A stretch of 6,221 nucleotides of DNA from CALARM01 sp964431735. GTDB lineage: Bacteria; Vulcanimicrobiota; SpSt-956; JAKJGF01. Positions 3,564 through 6,221 of the stretch are shown piece by piece (position 1 is the stretch's first letter; every line of letters starts with the position of its first letter). The stretch spans positions 1 through 6,221 of the forward strand of contig CAYSLJ010000261.1 in assembly GCA_964431735.1 (NCBI GenBank). Direction: 5' to 3'. The position numbers and the translations under genes are program-made. The notes beneath the pieces are model-generated. The model saw only the letters and a list, made by a program, of their open reading frames with translations, ran no database searches and had not been told where the DNA came from.

Positions 3564-6095
3564 ATGAGTAAAACCGATAAGAAAAAAACTGAAAAAAAGG
3601 CCACTTCTGATAAAAAGCAGACAGGGAGAGAAAAATTATGGGAAATGATTGAAGATACCTATCTTGCTTCAGATGTAGAGTCATTACAGAAATCTTTTGC
3701 AAACCATCTGGAATATTCTCAGGCAAAGACCAGATACAGCGCGACAGATTTTGATTGTTATAAGAGTTTTGCCTATTCCATAAGAGACAGATTGATGGAA
3801 AAATGGAATGATACTCAGGAAGCTTATTATAACAGTAACGGAAAGAGAATCTATTATTTATCTATGGAATTTCTTATGGGAAGAGCTCTCTGCAATAACC
3901 TGATAAATCTCGGTATCAGAGAAGAATGCTGTAAAGCTCTTTATGAACTGGGGTACAATCTTGAAGATCTCAGAGAACTTGAACCTGACGCGGGGCTCGG
4001 TAACGGAGGCCTCGGACGTCTTGCCGCATGTTTTCTTGATTCTATGGCCACTCTTCAATTACCGGGCTGTGGTTATGGTATAAGATATGAATATGGTATA
4101 TTCGAACAGAAAATAGAAAACGGATTTCAGATTGAAAGACCTGACAACTGGCTTCGTTTCGGTAATCCCTGGGAGATTGTCAGACCCGAATATACTTATA
4201 ATGTGGAATTTTACGGCACAGTAAATGAACATGGTGAATGGGTAAATACAAATAAAGTACTGGCAGTTGCCTATGATACTCCTGTAACAGGATATAAAAA
4301 TGATACGGTAAACAATCTGAGGCTCTGGTCTTCAAAAGCTACGGAAGAATTTGCCCTGGAATGTTTTAATAAAGGTGATTATATAAAATCAGTACAGGAA
4401 AAAATAATGACTGAAAATATCTCCAAAGTTCTCTATCCGAAAGATGATATAGTGCCGGGGAAAGAACTGAGACTGAAACAGGAATATTTCTTTGTTTCTG
4501 CAACACTGCAGGATATATTGAGACGGTACAGAGTAAATAATAAGAATTTCGATGATTTTTCTGCTAGATCTGCCATTCAATTAAATGATACCCACCCTGC
4601 CATAGCTATACCGGAATTCATGAGGTTACTTGTAGATAAAGAGGGAGTGTCATGGGAAAAAGCCTGGGATTTATGTGTAAAAACCTTTGCCTATACAAAC
4701 CATACCATTTTACCTGAAGCACTGGAAAAATGGCCTGTCGAACTGCTGGGAAAACTTCTGCCCAGGCATCTTCAGATAATCTATGAGATAAACAGAAGAT
4801 TCCTCGATAAAATACAGGAACTTTATCCGGGAGATACGGACAGATTGACGAGAATGTCTGTTATTGAAGAAACTCCTGTTAAATCTGTGAGAATGGCCTA
4901 TCTCGCTCTGGTAGGAAGTCATTCCGTAAACGGTGTTGCTGCACTTCATACGGAAATAATAAAAGATAAACTTTTCAGGGATTTCTATGACATATGGCCT
5001 GAAAAATTTAATAATAAGACAAATGGCATAACTCAGAGGAGATGGCTGAAACTCTGTAATGTAAGACTTTCGGATTTGATTTCAAAACATACAGGTGACG
5101 GCTGGGTTACAGATTTATATGAACTGAAAAAACTTATGCCCCTTGCTGAGGATAAGAAATTCAGGGAAGAATGGAAAAAAGTAAAGGAAGAAAATAAAAA
5201 AGACCTTGCAGAATATATAAAGAAACATAACAACATTGACGTAAATATTAATTCTATATTTGACTGTCAGATTAAACGTCTCCATGAATATAAGAGGCAG
5301 CTTTTAAATGTCCTTCATATAATTACATTATATAATAGAATAAAGTCGATTTTACCCGGTGATTTTGTCCCCAGAACTTTTATATTCGGTGCAAAAGCCG
5401 CTCCCGGATATTATATGGCAAAACTTATTATTAAACTCATAAATTCTGTGGCACAGGTAGTAAACAATGACCCTGACGTAGGAGATAAAATCAAAGTGGT
5501 ATTCCTGGAAAACTACGGAGTATCACTGGCTGAAAAAATATTCCCTGCATCAGACCTTTCGGAACAGATTTCTACTGCCGGTATGGAAGCATCGGGGACA
5601 GGTAATATGAAATTTGCTCTGAACGGTGCTCTTACAATAGGGACTCTCGATGGTGCCAATGTGGAAATAAAAGAAGAAGTAGGGGCGGAGAATATCTTTA
5701 TATTCGGATTGAAAACCGAAGAGGTAAATAATCTCAGAAATACATATAAACCTGTAGATTATTATAACGGTAATATTGAATTAAAGCAGGTAATAGACAT
5801 GATAGCAGGAGGTTATTTCAGCCCGGAAAACAGAGACCTCTTTAAGCCCATAGTAGACGAGCTTCTCAGGAAAGATTATTTTATGGTATTTGCCGATTAT
5901 GCTTCCTATGTGGAATGTCAGGAAAGAGTGAGTCTTACCTTTAAAAATCAGGATGAATGGACGGAAAAATCTATTATAAATACTGCCTGCACCGGTAAAT
6001 TTTCAAGTGATAGAACTATAAAGGAATATGCAGAAGAAATATGGCAGGTAAAACCTGTGAAGCCGAAAAAAAGTCCTAAGTACCGCAACAGGTAA
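3564..6095 (+). CDS. glgP: Glycogen/maltodextrin phosphorylase (843 aa)
   Basis: GT35-family alpha-glucan phosphorylase that releases glucose-1-phosphate from glycogen or maltodextrins using phosphate and a PLP cofactor; cytoplasmic. The whole fold is present. The N-terminal domain (to about 490) has YYLSMEFLMGR (97-107), EPDAGLGNGGLGRLAACF (140-157), PDNWLRFGNPWE (193-204), QLNDTHPA (339-346) and NHTILPEALE (379-388), with H380 matching the active-site His of muscle phosphorylase. The C-terminal domain has KRLHEYKRQ (571-579; K571, R572 and K577 are phosphate-site residues) and the PROSITE signature EASGTGNMKFALN (675-687), with PLP lysine K683. Length is normal for the family. The extreme termini are odd: about half of residues 2-23 are Lys or Arg, and the C-terminus ends in a basic KPVKPKKSPKYRNR. 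No glgA/B/C/X gene lies in the window, so the preferred glucan cannot be deduced. Confidence 0.97.
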   Translation: MSKTDKKKTEKKATSDKKQTGREKLWEMIEDTYLASDVESLQKSFANHLEYSQAKTRYSATDFDCYKSFAYSIRDRLMEKWNDTQEAYYNSNGKRIYYLSMEFLMGRALCNNLINLGIREECCKALYELGYNLEDLRELEPDAGLGNGGLGRLAACFLDSMATLQLPGCGYGIRYEYGIFEQKIENGFQIERPDNWLRFGNPWEIVRPEYTYNVEFYGTVNEHGEWVNTNKVLAVAYDTPVTGYKNDTVNNLRLWSSKATEEFALECFNKGDYIKSVQEKIMTENISKVLYPKDDIVPGKELRLKQEYFFVSATLQDILRRYRVNNKNFDDFSARSAIQLNDTHPAIAIPEFMRLLVDKEGVSWEKAWDLCVKTFAYTNHTILPEALEKWPVELLGKLLPRHLQIIYEINRRFLDKIQELYPGDTDRLTRMSVIEETPVKSVRMAYLALVGSHSVNGVAALHTEIIKDKLFRDFYDIWPEKFNNKTNGITQRRWLKLCNVRLSDLISKHTGDGWVTDLYELKKLMPLAEDKKFREEWKKVKEENKKDLAEYIKKHNNIDVNINSIFDCQIKRLHEYKRQLLNVLHIITLYNRIKSILPGDFVPRTFIFGAKAAPGYYMAKLIIKLINSVAQVVNNDPDVGDKIKVVFLENYGVSLAEKIFPASDLSEQISTAGMEASGTGNMKFALNGALTIGTLDGANVEIKEEVGAENIFIFGLKTEEVNNLRNTYKPVDYYNGNIELKQVIDMIAGGYFSPENRDLFKPIVDELLRKDYFMVFADYASYVECQERVSLTFKNQDEWTEKSIINTACTGKFSSDRTIKEYAEEIWQVKPVKPKKSPKYRNR

Positions 6096-6111
6096 ATTGG
6101 TACCCAAAAAA

Positions 6112-6166
6112 ATATGGCAATCACTCCTGTCCCTGGCCGGGCTCTGGAGGAAAAGATATGCCGTAT
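6112..6166 (+). other. Foldable GC-richer segment downstream of glgP
   Basis: ATATGGCA (6112-6119) pairs with TGCCGTAT (6159-6166) with one G-U. Inside it CTCC (6124-6127) pairs with GGAG (6146-6149), and CCC (6131-6133) with GGG (6139-6141) around TGGCC. It could protect or end the glgP mRNA, but no T-run follows, so I do not call it an intrinsic terminator. Confidence 0.35.
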
Positions 6167-6221
6167 TAAAAGAGAGTTATAAATTATATAGATGCAAAAT
6201 ATTAAACGTCTAAAAAACCAG

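Noticed and set aside
3858..5236. Several minus-strand ORFs opposite glgP
   Set aside because: Each lies inside the conserved phosphorylase frame and has no motif or plausible translation signal.
6158..6169. GGAGG (6146-6150) followed by ATG 6158 as a gene start
   Set aside because: The frame stops after three codons, so it cannot encode a protein; the purine run more likely belongs to the hairpin.
6192..6221. Start of a further gene at the right edge (ATG 6192, 10 open codons)
   Set aside because: There is no convincing Shine-Dalgarno at normal spacing and the frame is too short to judge. It could be real beyond the window.

Overview
This window comes from an AT-rich bacterial chromosome, judged by inspection: Arg is mostly AGA/AGG, Ile is often ATA, and intergenic DNA is very A/T-rich. 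Genes have clear Shine-Dalgarno sequences and sigma70-type promoters can be recognised. No gene here fixes the phylum. Housekeeping metabolism combined with intergenic GC-rich heptamer repeats fits a free-living bacterium with a moderately repeat-rich genome. I see no phage, IS, CRISPR, tRNA or rRNA signal.

Layout, left to right. (1) 1-230: a CGTYACG heptamer repeat cluster, a short hairpin, and a strong extended -10 promoter. (2) 237-503 (+): a small, Gln/Gly-rich, proline-free and aromatic-free protein of unknown function, transcribed alone. (3) 517-544: a strong terminator that works in both directions and is shared by the two convergent genes. (4) 573-1532 (-): a ureohydrolase of the arginase/agmatinase family with all metal ligands present. 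(5) 1533-1944: a divergent intergenic region with a second, degenerate heptamer tract, hairpins and candidate promoters. (6) 1945-3267 (+): a protein most like the circularly permuted ATP-grasp ligases (glutathionylspermidine-synthase-like). (7) 3268-3563: a spacer with three further CGTYACG clusters, one inverted, and three segments that can pair in mutually exclusive ways. The last cluster runs almost into the ribosome binding site of the next gene. (8) 3564-6095 (+): a complete glycogen/maltodextrin phosphorylase with unusual lysine-rich ends. (9) 6096-6221: a GC-richer, foldable tail with no assignable gene.

The genes do not form one operon or a known pathway. The phosphorylase serves storage-glucan breakdown. 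The ureohydrolase serves guanidino-compound or polyamine metabolism. The ATP-grasp protein probably makes an amide or peptide bond; a polyamine link to the neighbouring ureohydrolase is possible, because glutathionylspermidine synthases use polyamines, but this is only inference. The least ordinary features are the four-locus heptamer repeat family and the strongly expressed-looking orphan small protein. I found nothing that I can defend as a wholly new system.
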